Part shown: positions 38,038-46,302 of the stretch, in pieces
How positions within the stretch are numbered: the first letter of the stretch is position 1
How the letters are laid out: every line of letters begins with the position of its first letter
Source of the DNA: Angustibacter luteus
GTDB taxonomy: Bacteria; Actinomycetota; Actinomycetes; Actinomycetales; Angustibacteraceae
DNA length: 64,000 nucleotides
Assembly (NCBI RefSeq): GCF_039541115.1
Contig: NZ_BAABFP010000005.1
Location: 1-64,000 of the forward strand
Direction of reading: 5' to 3'
Program-made: the position numbers and the translations under genes
Notes under the pieces: model-generated
What the model saw: the letters and a program-made list of their open reading frames with translations, nothing else
Database searches by the model: none
What the model was told of the DNA's origin: nothing

Positions 38038-38768
38038 ATCCTCGTCAACGACGAGGCGTCCTGCTGATGGTGATGGCCGGGCTCGCCGCGGTCGTCGTGT
38101 TCGTGGCGCTCGCTTCCTACGTCGGCCAGGTCAACAGCCAGGTCGGCGCCAAGATGACCGTCTGGAAGGCCAGCAAGGACGTGCCGGCCTTCAGCCAGCT
38201 CACCTCGGCCGACCTCGAGCAGGTCTCCGTGCCCGAGAAGTGGGCCCCCAGCACCAGCGTGACCAACTCCGAGCAGCTGGACGGGCGCAAGGTCGGCTTC
38301 AACGTCAAGGCCGGCACCTTCATCACCCAGGACATGCTGGTGCCGCCCTCGGACCTGAGCCCGACCGAGCGCGAGATCGCCATCGACGTGAACGCCGTCA
38401 CCGGCGTGGCCGGGCGGGTCCAACCCGGCGACTTCGTGGACATCTACGCGGTGTTCGCCGACGTCCCCGGGCTGGCCAAGCAGGTCCGGGTGCTGGTCCG
38501 CAACGTGCGGGTGATCTCGGTGGGTGGTCGTCAGACCGTCCAGGCCGACCCGTCCCAGGACGAGGACGGCAAGGCCTCGGACGTGATCCCGGTCTCCCTC
38601 GCGCTCGAGCCGAACGACGCGCTCGCGGTGACCTACGCCGGTGCCTTCGCCGAGGAGGTGCGCCTGGTGAAGCTGCCGACCGGCAACACCCAGAACCGCA
38701 GCGGCGAGAGCGACAAGTACGACGCCGAGCGGCTGGGCGGCAAGGCCGTGGCCGAGGAGGGCAAGTGA
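38034..38768 (+). CDS. cpaB: CpaB/RcpC-like pilus assembly protein (SAF domain)
   Basis: 244 aa. One N-terminal membrane helix (about 8-29) is followed by a SAF domain (DVPAFSQLTSADLEQVSVP) and the CpaB/RcpC C-terminal domain (IDVNAVTGVAGRVQPGDFVD). In Gram-negative Tad systems RcpC supports the secretin; monoderm bacteria keep the protein without a secretin, and its job there is unclear. GTG 38034 overlaps the previous stop; its stop overlaps the CpaE-TadE gene, both as GTGA. Confidence 0.85.
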   Translation: MNPRQRRGVLLMVMAGLAAVVVFVALASYVGQVNSQVGAKMTVWKASKDVPAFSQLTSADLEQVSVPEKWAPSTSVTNSEQLDGRKVGFNVKAGTFITQDMLVPPSDLSPTEREIAIDVNAVTGVAGRVQPGDFVDIYAVFADVPGLAKQVRVLVRNVRVISVGGRQTVQADPSQDEDGKASDVIPVSLALEPNDALAVTYAGAFAEEVRLVKLPTGNTQNRSGESDKYDAERLGGKAVAEEGK

Positions 38769-40366
38769 TCGTCGTCGTCCTCGGCTGCGCCGAGCAGGCC
38801 CTGAGCTACGAGCTCCGCTCGCGACTCGCCGAGATCGGCGACGTCGAGGTCGCCTACGTCGCCGAGTCCAGCCAGGAGCTGACGAACGCGGTGCTGCGCT
38901 TCGAGCCCGACGTGGTGTTCCTGCACGACGAGCTCGGCCCCCAGCCGTACGCCGACGTCGTGCGCGACCTGTCGATCCGTCGTCCCGGCACCGCCTCGGT
39001 GGTGGTCAGCAGTGACACCGGGAGCGAGTCGTACGCCGCCGCGATGGAGGCTGGCGCTCGCGGCATCGTCACCTACCCGCTCAGCTTCGAGGAGGTGCAG
39101 ACGCGCCTGCAGTCCGCGAACGACTGGGCCCGCACCATGAAGCGCATCGTCTCCGGCGACAGCGGGCAGGACGGGCTGGGCGGCGCGAACGTGATCGCGC
39201 TCTCCGGTGCCAAGGGTGGCGTGGGCACCACGACGCTCGCGGTGCACTTCGGGCTGGACGTCGTCGCCCAGGTCGAGGGGTACCGCGTCGTGCTGGTCGA
39301 CCTAGACCTGGAGAAGGGCGACGTCACGAGCCTGATCGACGTCCGCTGGCGCAGCTCGATCGCCGACCTGGCGAAGGTCGCCGACGACCTCAGCGCCCGG
39401 ACCGTGGTCGACGCCGTCGTCCCGCACGAGAGCGGCCTGCACCTGCTCCCGGCGCCGACCGACGTCCGGGACGTCGAGTACGTGACGCCGTCCGCGGTGC
39501 GCCGGATCATCACGCTGCTGCGCCAGCACTACGACCTGGTGCTGCTGGACGTCGGCAGCCACGTGACACCGGTCCAGGCCGCCGCGGTCGAGCTGGCCGA
39601 CGAGGTGCTCGTGGTGACCACGCCGGACGTGCTGGCCCTGCGGGCGTTGCGTCGTCAGACCACGGCCTGGGAGCAGCTCGGCGTCCGCAAGCACGACATG
39701 GTGCGGGTGCTCGTCAACCAGGCCAGCCGGGACGACGAGGTGCAGGCCGACACGCTGCGCAAGCTCGCCCAGTCGCCGGTCGTCTCCGCCGCCATGCCCG
39801 CTCTCTACCGCAAGCTCGAGCCCGCGGTGAACGCTCGGGACGCGTCCGCGCTGAAGGAGCCGGTGTGGTTCCAGGCGCTGCGGGCCATCGGTGCCGAGGT
39901 CGGCATGGTCCGGGTCACCGCGAACGAGGGCGCGGCGGCCGCCGCGCTGGAGGAGTCGGCGACCCGTCGCGGCCGGCGGCGCGAGGCGTCCCGGCTGAGC
40001 CGTCGCCGTCAGCCCAGCCCGGACGCCGGACAGGTGACGCTGGAGACGGTGGCCCTCCTGCCGCTCGTGCTGCTGATCCTGGCGATCTGCTGGCAGATCG
40101 GCGTCACGGCCATGTCGTCGGTCTGGCTGAACAGCGCCGCCACGGCTGCCTCGCACGCCGTGTCGGTCGGGAGCAGCGCCGCCGAGGTCAACGACGCGGC
40201 CAAGGACCGCGTTCCGGACGGCTTTCGCGACCGGGTCGCGGTGACACCCGCCGTCGGCGGCGACCCGAGCCGGGTGCGGGTCACCGTCAACGTCCCGCTG
40301 GTCACCTTCGCGCTGGGCTCGCCGTGGGACCTCTCGGTGACCCGCAAGGTGGTGACCGAGCCGTGA
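38765..40366 (+). CDS. CpaE-type ATPase fused to a TadE-like pseudopilin
   Basis: 533 aa from one uninterrupted frame. Residues 1-125 are a degenerate receiver-like domain. Residues 140-385 are a MinD/ParA-type ATPase with deviant Walker A GAKGGVGTTT (148-157) and VVLVDLDLEKGDVT; CpaE localises the Tad machine. After a basic linker (400-420) comes a TadE-like unit: AGQVTLETVALLPLVLLILA has the type IVb prepilin site, Gly422 before Gln423 and Glu at +5 (427), then a membrane helix and a small beta domain. Normally these are two genes. Either a true fusion cleaved by prepilin peptidase, or loss of a stop codon. No separate ribosome-binding site is seen; ATG at 39905 is the only internal start near the junction. 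Confidence 0.8.
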   Translation: MIVVVLGCAEQALSYELRSRLAEIGDVEVAYVAESSQELTNAVLRFEPDVVFLHDELGPQPYADVVRDLSIRRPGTASVVVSSDTGSESYAAAMEAGARGIVTYPLSFEEVQTRLQSANDWARTMKRIVSGDSGQDGLGGANVIALSGAKGGVGTTTLAVHFGLDVVAQVEGYRVVLVDLDLEKGDVTSLIDVRWRSSIADLAKVADDLSARTVVDAVVPHESGLHLLPAPTDVRDVEYVTPSAVRRIITLLRQHYDLVLLDVGSHVTPVQAAAVELADEVLVVTTPDVLALRALRRQTTAWEQLGVRKHDMVRVLVNQASRDDEVQADTLRKLAQSPVVSAAMPALYRKLEPAVNARDASALKEPVWFQALRAIGAEVGMVRVTANEGAAAAALEESATRRGRRREASRLSRRRQPSPDAGQVTLETVALLPLVLLILAICWQIGVTAMSSVWLNSAATAASHAVSVGSSAAEVNDAAKDRVPDGFRDRVAVTPAVGGDPSRVRVTVNVPLVTFALGSPWDLSVTRKVVTEP

Positions 40367-40725
40367 GCCCCACCCGTGCGAACAGGGTCCGTCCGCGCCG
40401 GGCTGGCGGCGACCGCGGCGTCGCGTCGCTCGAGCTCGTCGCCCTGCTGCCGGTGACCCTGTTCATCATGGCCGTGGTGGTCCAGCTCGTCCTCGGCCTG
40501 GCCACGGTGCAGGCCACCAACGACGCCGCGCGGCAGGCGGCCCGGGCCTACAGCCAGGGCCGCAGCGCCTCGCAGGCCGCGCAGGACTCGCTGCCGGCCC
40601 GGATGGACGTGGAGTCCCTGAGCACGTTCGGCCCGGACTACGGCGTCTCGATCACGGTCCAGGTGCCGATGGTCGCTCCCGGGCTGCCGGCGTGGACGGT
40701 CACCCGCAAGGCCGTGATGCCGTGA
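40363..40725 (+). CDS. TadE-like minor pseudopilin
   Basis: 120 aa. After a basic leader, DRGVASLELVALLPV gives a type IVb prepilin site (Gly19 before Val20, Glu24 at +5) and a single membrane helix; a small beta-rich domain follows. TadE and TadF are minor components cleaved by the prepilin peptidase and needed for Flp fibre assembly. It is similar to the C-terminal domain of the preceding fusion, so the pair fills the TadE/TadF slots. GTG 40363 overlaps the previous stop. Confidence 0.85.
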   Translation: MSPTRANRVRPRRAGGDRGVASLELVALLPVTLFIMAVVVQLVLGLATVQATNDAARQAARAYSQGRSASQAAQDSLPARMDVESLSTFGPDYGVSITVQVPMVAPGLPAWTVTRKAVMP

Positions 40726-42128
40726 GGGGCCAGTTCTCCGAAGGCTTCGCCGGGCCGGGCCGCGACGACGACACCCGGACCGGCTCGGCCGCGGCCACCG
40801 GCACCTCCGGCGCCTCGGCCGGGGAGACCGACCAGCGGCTGGTCGAGCGCTTCAAGACCAAGCTGCTCGACGAGGTCGACCTGCACGAGCTGGGCCGGCT
40901 GGACGCCGCTCAGCGCCGCGTGCGGCTCGAGCGGGTCCTCGCCCACCTGGTCTCCCGCGAAGGCATCATCCTGTCCAGCCGGGAGCGCAACGCGCTCATC
41001 CGGCGCGTGGTGGACGACGCCGTGGGCCTCGGCGTGCTCGAGCCACTGCTCGGCGACGACACCATCAGCGAGATCATGATCAACGGCCACCAGGAGCTCT
41101 ACGTCGAGCGCTTCGGCCAGCTCCAGCGGATGCCCTCGGGGTTCACCAGCGAGGAGCAGCTGCTGCAGACCATCGACCGGATGGTCAGCACCGTGAACCG
41201 CCGGGTCGACGAGTCGAGCCCCATGGTCGACGCCCGGCTGCCACCGGACGCCCGGATGCCGCGCGGCGCGCGCGTCCACGTCGTCCTGCCGCCCCTGGCC
41301 CTGAACGGACCGACGGTCACGATCCGGCTGTTCCCCAAGGCGTACGGGCTGGACGAGCTGCTCAAGCGCGGCAGCCTCAACCGGCAGACGGCCGAGCTGC
41401 TGGCCGCCTGCGTGCGGGCCCGGATGAACATCATCGTGTCCGGCGGTACGGCTTCGGGAAAGACGACGATGCTGAACGCGCTGTCGGCCTTCATCCCCGA
41501 GCACGAGCGGATCATCACCATCGAGGACGCCGCCGAGCTGTCCCTGCAGCAGCAGCACCTGGTCCGGCTGGAGACGCGCCCGCCGAACGTCGAGGGTCGC
41601 GGGCAGGTGACGATCCGCGACCTGGTGCGCAACGCCTTGCGCATGCGGCCCGACCGGATCATCGTCGGCGAGGTCCGGGCCGGCGAGGCGCTGGACATGC
41701 TGCAGGCGATGAACACCGGTCACGAGGGCTCCCTCGCCACCGTGCACGCCAACACCAGCGCGGACGCGCTGGCCCGGCTCGAGACGCTGGCGTCGATGAG
41801 CGACGTCGAGGTGCCGTTCCGCGCGTTGCACGAGCAGGTGAACGAGGCGGTCGACATCGTCGTCCAGCTGCAACGCGGGTCGGACGGCACCCGGCGGATC
41901 ACCGAGGTGGCCTGCCTGGAGTCCCGCCGCGACGCACCCTTCGAGGTCCGGCCGGTGATGACCTGGGAGCCGGAGCACATCGGGCCGGACGGCAAGCGCG
42001 GAAGCTTCGTCAGCCACCCGGTCCCGCGTTCGCTGGTGCGCAAGCTGCGCCGCGCGGGCGAGGAGCTCCCGGGATCGGTGCACGCTCTGGACCCGCTGAC
42101 CGGCTCGTCGATGGAGTGGGCCGAGTGA
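40722..42128 (+). CDS. cpaF: CpaF/TadA secretion ATPase
   Basis: Hexameric ATPase that drives Flp pilus assembly from the cytoplasm. 468 aa. An N-terminal three-helix region precedes the PilT/VirB11-type core with Walker A GGTASGKTT (241-249), an Asp box (IITIEDAAELSL) and Walker B-like RPDRIIVGEVR, plus a His box (GHEGSLATVHAN). GTG 40722 overlaps the TadE stop as GTGA. The first 35 residues are variable and Gly/Thr-rich. Confidence 0.93.
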   Translation: MRGQFSEGFAGPGRDDDTRTGSAAATGTSGASAGETDQRLVERFKTKLLDEVDLHELGRLDAAQRRVRLERVLAHLVSREGIILSSRERNALIRRVVDDAVGLGVLEPLLGDDTISEIMINGHQELYVERFGQLQRMPSGFTSEEQLLQTIDRMVSTVNRRVDESSPMVDARLPPDARMPRGARVHVVLPPLALNGPTVTIRLFPKAYGLDELLKRGSLNRQTAELLAACVRARMNIIVSGGTASGKTTMLNALSAFIPEHERIITIEDAAELSLQQQHLVRLETRPPNVEGRGQVTIRDLVRNALRMRPDRIIVGEVRAGEALDMLQAMNTGHEGSLATVHANTSADALARLETLASMSDVEVPFRALHEQVNEAVDIVVQLQRGSDGTRRITEVACLESRRDAPFEVRPVMTWEPEHIGPDGKRGSFVSHPVPRSLVRKLRRAGEELPGSVHALDPLTGSSMEWAE

Positions 42129-43048
42129 TGCTCGCGCTCGCCTTCGCCGCGCTGCTGGTCGCCTCCTTCCTGGCGGTGGCCGGACTGCGGGACGTGCTGG
42201 TCGCCACCGGCCGCACGCAGCGGCTGCGGCTGCTGGTCGTGGACGACTCCCTGGACGCGCGGGCCTCCGCCATGTTCGTCTGGAACCGGCGCTTCGTGCG
42301 GACCCGCCCGGGTCGCTGGGTGCAGCGCCAGCTCGTGCTGGCCGGCGTGGAGCGGCCGCCGCTGCTGGTGGCGATCGTGGTCGCCGCGGCCGCCGTGGCC
42401 TCGGGCTGGGCGCTGTTCGTGGTGCTCGCGCCCGTGTTCGCCCTGCTCGGCGCCGTGATCGGCCTGCAGGGGCTGCGGGTCTTCCTGGCCCGGGCCCGCG
42501 ACCGCCGCCTGGAGGCGTTCATCAACCAGATGCCCGAGCTCGCTCGGGTGCTGGCGAACGCGACGAGCGCCGGGCTCTCGATCCGCACCGCGATCGACAT
42601 GGCCGCCGACGAGCTGGCCGACCCGGCCAGCACCGAGCTGCGCATCGTGGCCGACCAGATGCGCGTCGGTGCGGACCTGGAGACGGCGATGGCGCAGATC
42701 AACGAGCGGCTGCCGTCGCGGGAGATCCGGGTGCTGATCTCGACGCTGCTGGTCTCCTCCCGCAGTGGCGGCTCGCTGGTGACCTCGCTGCGCGACATCG
42801 CCGACACCCTCGAGATGCGCAAGGAGGTGCGCCGCGAGGTGCGCACCGTCCTGGCGCAGGCGGTCCTCACGGGCTACCTCGTGGTCGGGCTGGGCCTGAT
42901 GCTCACCGCGGGGTTGAACCTCTTCCACTCGGGCACGGTGCAGCGGATGACCACCGAGCCGCTCGGTCAGGCGGCCCTGCTCACCAGCGGCGTCCTGTAC
43001 GCGATCGGGCTGCTGATGATCCGCCGGATCACCCGGATCGAACCATGA
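42128..43048 (+). CDS. tadB: TadB-like inner-membrane platform protein
   Basis: 306 aa with a T2SF (GspF-type) domain and about four membrane helices: one N-terminal, one near 80-105 and two at the C-terminus. MPELARVLANATSAGLSIRTAI and LLVSSRSGGSLVTSLRDIAD are the T2SF motifs. It forms the membrane platform with TadC above the CpaF ATPase. ATG 42128 overlaps the cpaF stop (TGATG); GTG 42125 is an alternative giving one more residue. Confidence 0.9.
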   Translation: MLALAFAALLVASFLAVAGLRDVLVATGRTQRLRLLVVDDSLDARASAMFVWNRRFVRTRPGRWVQRQLVLAGVERPPLLVAIVVAAAAVASGWALFVVLAPVFALLGAVIGLQGLRVFLARARDRRLEAFINQMPELARVLANATSAGLSIRTAIDMAADELADPASTELRIVADQMRVGADLETAMAQINERLPSREIRVLISTLLVSSRSGGSLVTSLRDIADTLEMRKEVRREVRTVLAQAVLTGYLVVGLGLMLTAGLNLFHSGTVQRMTTEPLGQAALLTSGVLYAIGLLMIRRITRIEP

Positions 43049-43956
43049 CGGCGCTGTTCGCGGTGCCCGCGCTGTGCGGACTCGTGGGGCTGGGGCTGGT
43101 CGTGCTGTTCGCCGTGGGCTACCGGATGACGAAGTCCGACGCGACGACCGGGCTGGCCGTCGAGGACCTGGTGCTGCTGCGCGACGAGCAGCGACGCGAG
43201 GCTCGGGGGCTGGGGCCGCTGGAGCGGCTGGCCGGCAAGCTGGTGCCGTCGGTCCGCTCGGTGATCGGGGTCCGTGGAGTGGCCTCCCTGCAGCGGCGGA
43301 TCGACGCCGCCGGCCGTCCGGACGGCCTGACCGTCGACGTGTTCCTGCGCCGGGTCGCCATGTGGCTGCTGATCTTCCTCGCTCCGGGTCTGGTGTTCCT
43401 GGTCAACGGTCAGCCCCTGTTCACGGTGCTCTGCGTGGTCGCGGCGGTCTTCCTGCCGCTGGGTCGGCTGGCGGGCGCACAACGGATCCGGTCGGAGACG
43501 ATCGACCGCGACCTGCCGGACTTCCTCGACGTCCTCGCGGTGACGGTGACCGCCGGCGTCGCCTTCCGGCCGGCGCTGGCCCGGGTCAGCGAACGCTTCC
43601 AGGGCCCGTTGGCGGACGAGATCCTGCTCACCCTCGGTCAGCTCGGCAACGGGGCCAGCCTGCGCAGCGCCTTCAACGCGCTGCGCGATCGCACCGGCTC
43701 GGAGCCGGTCTCGCAGTTCGTCACGGCCTTCCTGCAGTCCGAGGAGCTCGGCGCCCCGCTGGCCGACACGCTCAACCAGATCGCGGCGGACATGCGGCGC
43801 GACAGCGGCCAGCGGATGCGGCGACGGGCCGCGCGGGCTGCACCGCGGGTCACCCTGGTCACCTCCATGATCCTCGTGCCCGCGGTCATGGTCACCCTGC
43901 TGGTGGGCTTCTTCATCGGGTCCGGTGTGGACTTCGGGGCGCTGTTCGGTGGCTGA
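43045..43956 (+). CDS. tadC: TadC-like inner-membrane platform protein
   Basis: 303 aa, second T2SF protein. Helices lie at about 2-25, 105-150 and 275-300; the T2SF core reads FLDVLAVTVTAGVAFRPALA and FLQSEELGAPLADTLNQIA. The start ATG 43045 overlaps the tadB stop as ATGA. Its last bases overlap the histidine kinase gene by 8 nt, tying the two-component system to the pilus operon. Confidence 0.9.
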   Translation: MTALFAVPALCGLVGLGLVVLFAVGYRMTKSDATTGLAVEDLVLLRDEQRREARGLGPLERLAGKLVPSVRSVIGVRGVASLQRRIDAAGRPDGLTVDVFLRRVAMWLLIFLAPGLVFLVNGQPLFTVLCVVAAVFLPLGRLAGAQRIRSETIDRDLPDFLDVLAVTVTAGVAFRPALARVSERFQGPLADEILLTLGQLGNGASLRSAFNALRDRTGSEPVSQFVTAFLQSEELGAPLADTLNQIAADMRRDSGQRMRRRAARAAPRVTLVTSMILVPAVMVTLLVGFFIGSGVDFGALFGG

Positions 43957-45133
43957 GGCGACGTGGGTCGTCGGCGACCAGGAGCACGACGGCGGGCTCG
44001 GCCGGATGATCCGGCTGTCCTTCCTGCTGCGCCTGGGGACGGTCGCGCTGACCACCGTCTCGTTCGTGCGGACGCCGCCGACGCCGTGGGTGCTGGCGGC
44101 GACGGTCGCGGTCGGTGCCGTGAGCATCGCCGGCTTCCTGGCCGAGGAGCGCGTGACGGCGCTGTGCGTGCGTCATCCGCTGATCGTGCTCGCCGACGTC
44201 GTCGGGTCGATGGCGGTGGTGAACATCGTCGGCGTGAACAGCCCCCTGGTGCTGGCCAGCCTGACGACGGTGTTCATCGTCGGCCTCATCCTGGAGCTGC
44301 GGGCCGGCACCGTGGTCGTGGTCGGCGCGGTCGCCCTGTACCTGCTGGCGGTCGCGGACAGCGAGAACCCGGACTTCCTGACCTCGGCGGTCATCCCGCT
44401 GCTCTACGTGGCGCTGTTCACGATCGCGCACGCCTACCGACGCTCGACCCGTGAGCAGGTGCGGGGCTTCGAGACCCTGGCCCGGGTCCGCGCCGACGAG
44501 AGCACGGCGAACGAGCGCGCCCGGCTCGCCCGCGAGATGCACGACTCGCTGGCCAAGACGTTGCACGGCATCGCCATGGGGGCCACGGCGCTGCCGGACT
44601 GGGTGGAGCGCGACCCCGCCCGGGCCATCGAGTACGCCCGCGCGCTGGCGGACGGAGCGGAGCAGGCTGCCGCCGAGGCCCGCGCCATCCTGGTGCGGAT
44701 GCGGGCCGACCAGCCCGATCGCCCGTTGGCGGAGATCCTGGGTGCGCTCTGCCAGGAGTTCGCCCAGGAGGCGGGCCTTCGCTGCACCTTCGAGGCGCAC
44801 GACGTGGCCGACGTGCCGCACGAGGCGCGCTACGAGCTGGTCAGCATCGCCGGTGAGGCGCTCGAGAACGTCCGCCGGCACGCGGACGCCTCCGAGGTCG
44901 GGGTCAGCCTGCAGGGGCGCCCCGACTCCGTCGAGCTCGTGGTCGCGGACAACGGCCGGGGCTTCGACGCCACTGCGGCCGGCCCCAAGGGTCACTTCGG
45001 GATGCAGGGCATGACCGAGCGCGCGCGCCAGGTCGGCGGCGACCTCACGGTCACCTCGTGCCCCGCTGAGGGCACGACGATCCGGGTGCGGATCCCGGTG
45101 GCTCAGGAAGGCGACGAGAGAGGGATCGCATGA
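43949..45133 (+). CDS. NarL-class sensor histidine kinase of the Tad operon
   Basis: 394 aa. Four to five closely spaced membrane helices (about 22-165) without a large external loop suggest sensing in or at the membrane. The HisKA_3 dimerisation domain has His198 in LAREMHDSLAKTLHG, and the HATPase_c domain has VRRHADAS, VVADNGRGFD and GHFGMQGMTERARQ. GTG 43949 lies inside the end of tadC. It pairs with the response regulator that follows (ATGA overlap). Confidence 0.88.
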   Translation: MAEATWVVGDQEHDGGLGRMIRLSFLLRLGTVALTTVSFVRTPPTPWVLAATVAVGAVSIAGFLAEERVTALCVRHPLIVLADVVGSMAVVNIVGVNSPLVLASLTTVFIVGLILELRAGTVVVVGAVALYLLAVADSENPDFLTSAVIPLLYVALFTIAHAYRRSTREQVRGFETLARVRADESTANERARLAREMHDSLAKTLHGIAMGATALPDWVERDPARAIEYARALADGAEQAAAEARAILVRMRADQPDRPLAEILGALCQEFAQEAGLRCTFEAHDVADVPHEARYELVSIAGEALENVRRHADASEVGVSLQGRPDSVELVVADNGRGFDATAAGPKGHFGMQGMTERARQVGGDLTVTSCPAEGTTIRVRIPVAQEGDERGIA

Positions 45134-45819
45134 GCAGCGCACCGACGCCGGACGTCGACAGCCAGGACGTGCCGCGCGAGCGGCCGGTCACGGTGGCGGT
45201 GGTGGACGACAACTCCCTGATCCGGATGGGCCTGCGCAGCCTGCTCGAGGCCGACCCGCGGGTGCACGTGGTGGGTGAGGCGGGCGACGGCGAGGCCGCC
45301 GTGCAGCTCGTCCGGCAGACCCTGCCGGACGTCGTGCTGCTCGACGTCCGGATGCCGCGCCGGGACGGCGTCTCGGCACTGGCCGAGATCCGGGACCACT
45401 CCAAGGTCGTCATGCTCACCTACAGCGACGCGCCCGACGTCATCCGGGCCGCGCTCGAGGCCGGGGCCACGGGCTACCTCGTGCACGGGCAGTTCCGCCC
45501 CGAGGACCTCGTCTCCTCGGTGCTGGGGGCCGCCGCCGGGTCCTCCGTGATGTCCGCACCGGCGATGGACGCCTTGCGGAACGCCCTGATCCAGCAGGCG
45601 CCGGAGCCTGCGGCGCCGCACCGTCCGGACGCCGGGCTGAGCGAGCGCGAGGTCGAGGTGATGGACCTGATCGGGCGGGGCCTCACGAACGGCCAGATCG
45701 CCCGCGAGTGCTACCTGTCAGAGAAGACGGTCAAGAACCACGTGAACCACATCTTCGCGAAGCTGGGCGTGCGCACCCGCGCCGAGGCGGTCTCGCTCTG
45801 GCTCGGTGGGGCGTCGTGA
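45130..45819 (+). CDS. NarL/FixJ-type response regulator
   Basis: 229 aa. Receiver domain with phospho-acceptor Asp72 (VVLLDVRMPRRDG) and Thr at LTYSDAPD. A LuxR-type helix-turn-helix covers about 165-225 (LSEREVEVMDLIGRGLTNGQ, ECYLSEKTVKNHVNHIFAKL). It is the last gene of the overlapping operon and lies immediately upstream of flp, whose promoter region has direct repeats that could be its target. Regulation of pilin expression is a reasonable inference. Confidence 0.9.
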   Translation: MSSAPTPDVDSQDVPRERPVTVAVVDDNSLIRMGLRSLLEADPRVHVVGEAGDGEAAVQLVRQTLPDVVLLDVRMPRRDGVSALAEIRDHSKVVMLTYSDAPDVIRAALEAGATGYLVHGQFRPEDLVSSVLGAAAGSSVMSAPAMDALRNALIQQAPEPAAPHRPDAGLSEREVEVMDLIGRGLTNGQIARECYLSEKTVKNHVNHIFAKLGVRTRAEAVSLWLGGAS

Positions 45820-45886
45820 CCCACCGGAGCAGTCCCGCGGGTGGGCCCGGCGGTAGGTCCGGAAAGTGGGTCCGGCGTGGGCCCTG

Positions 45887-45921
45887 CGGCTCATGAACCA
45901 GGCTCCGACGGCTCATAACGT
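45887..45921 (+). promoter_or_regulatory. flp promoter with direct repeats
   Basis: CGGCTCAT occurs at 45887-45894 and 45909-45916, 22 bp apart (two helical turns). The second copy overlaps a -10, TAACGT (45916-45921). This arrangement suits a response regulator acting at the promoter. The predicted transcript begins near 45928. Confidence 0.5.
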
Positions 45922-45922
45922 T

Positions 45923-45981
45923 GTCCTTGTCAGCAGGGCCCCCCGGCGGGGGGAGCGGGGCAGGCCCGCAACGACAAGGAC
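45923..45981 (+). promoter_or_regulatory. Structured leader of flp
   Basis: GTCCTTGTC (45923-45931) pairs exactly with 45973-45981. Inside lies a tight hairpin of six C and six G with a GGC loop (45939-45953). The ribosome-binding site AGGAGC (45991-45996) is just outside. This may stabilise the abundant pilin mRNA or act as an attenuator. Confidence 0.55.
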
Positions 45982-46001
45982 TTCGACCAGAGGAGCAGAT
46001 C

Positions 46002-46199
46002 ATGACCAAGGCACTCGTCGCCATGCAGGTTCGCGCGCAGAAGGCGCTGGAGAGCCGCGAGAGCGGCCAGGGAACGCTGGAGTACGTCGGCATGATCGTG
46101 GCGGTCGCCGTGATCGTGGGGGCCGTCGTCCTGGCGCTGAACAACCAGAAGCTGGGCGACAAGGTCACCACCGCGTTCAGCAAGGCGTTCCCCGGCTGA
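46002..46199 (+). CDS. flp: Flp major pilin
   Basis: 65 aa type IVb pilin that polymerises into the Tad fibre. The leader ends ESGQGTLEYVG: cleavage after Gly22 leaves Gln1 with Glu5-Tyr6, the invariant Flp motif. A 20-residue hydrophobic helix (MIVAVAVIVGAVVLAL) and a short C-terminal tail ending KAFPG follow. ATG 46002 has AGGAGC 5 nt upstream. It has its own promoter and a structured leader, as expected for a subunit needed in bulk. No prepilin peptidase gene is in the window. Confidence 0.92.
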   Translation: MTKALVAMQVRAQKALESRESGQGTLEYVGMIVAVAVIVGAVVLALNNQKLGDKVTTAFSKAFPG

Positions 46200-46208
46200 T
46201 CGACGCAC

Positions 46209-46227
46209 CGACCCGGCCGGTGGGTCG
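46209..46227 (+). terminator. Possible terminator after flp
   Basis: CGACCC/GGGTCG (46209-46214, 46222-46227) with a 7-nt G+C-rich loop, 9 nt after the flp stop. It is weak and may give partial termination only. Confidence 0.4.
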
Positions 46228-46302
46228 CTCGGGAGGCACAGGGCCTCGAGCGGCCCACCGCCGCGTGCCAGGGCAGACGGACTACAGCGCGGAGGTACGG
46301 CG

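Noticed and set aside
39900-40040. A frameshift between separate cpaE and tadE genes.
   Set aside because: The frame is continuous with sensible composition on both sides; a frameshift is not needed to explain it. A lost stop codon remains possible and is covered in the findings.
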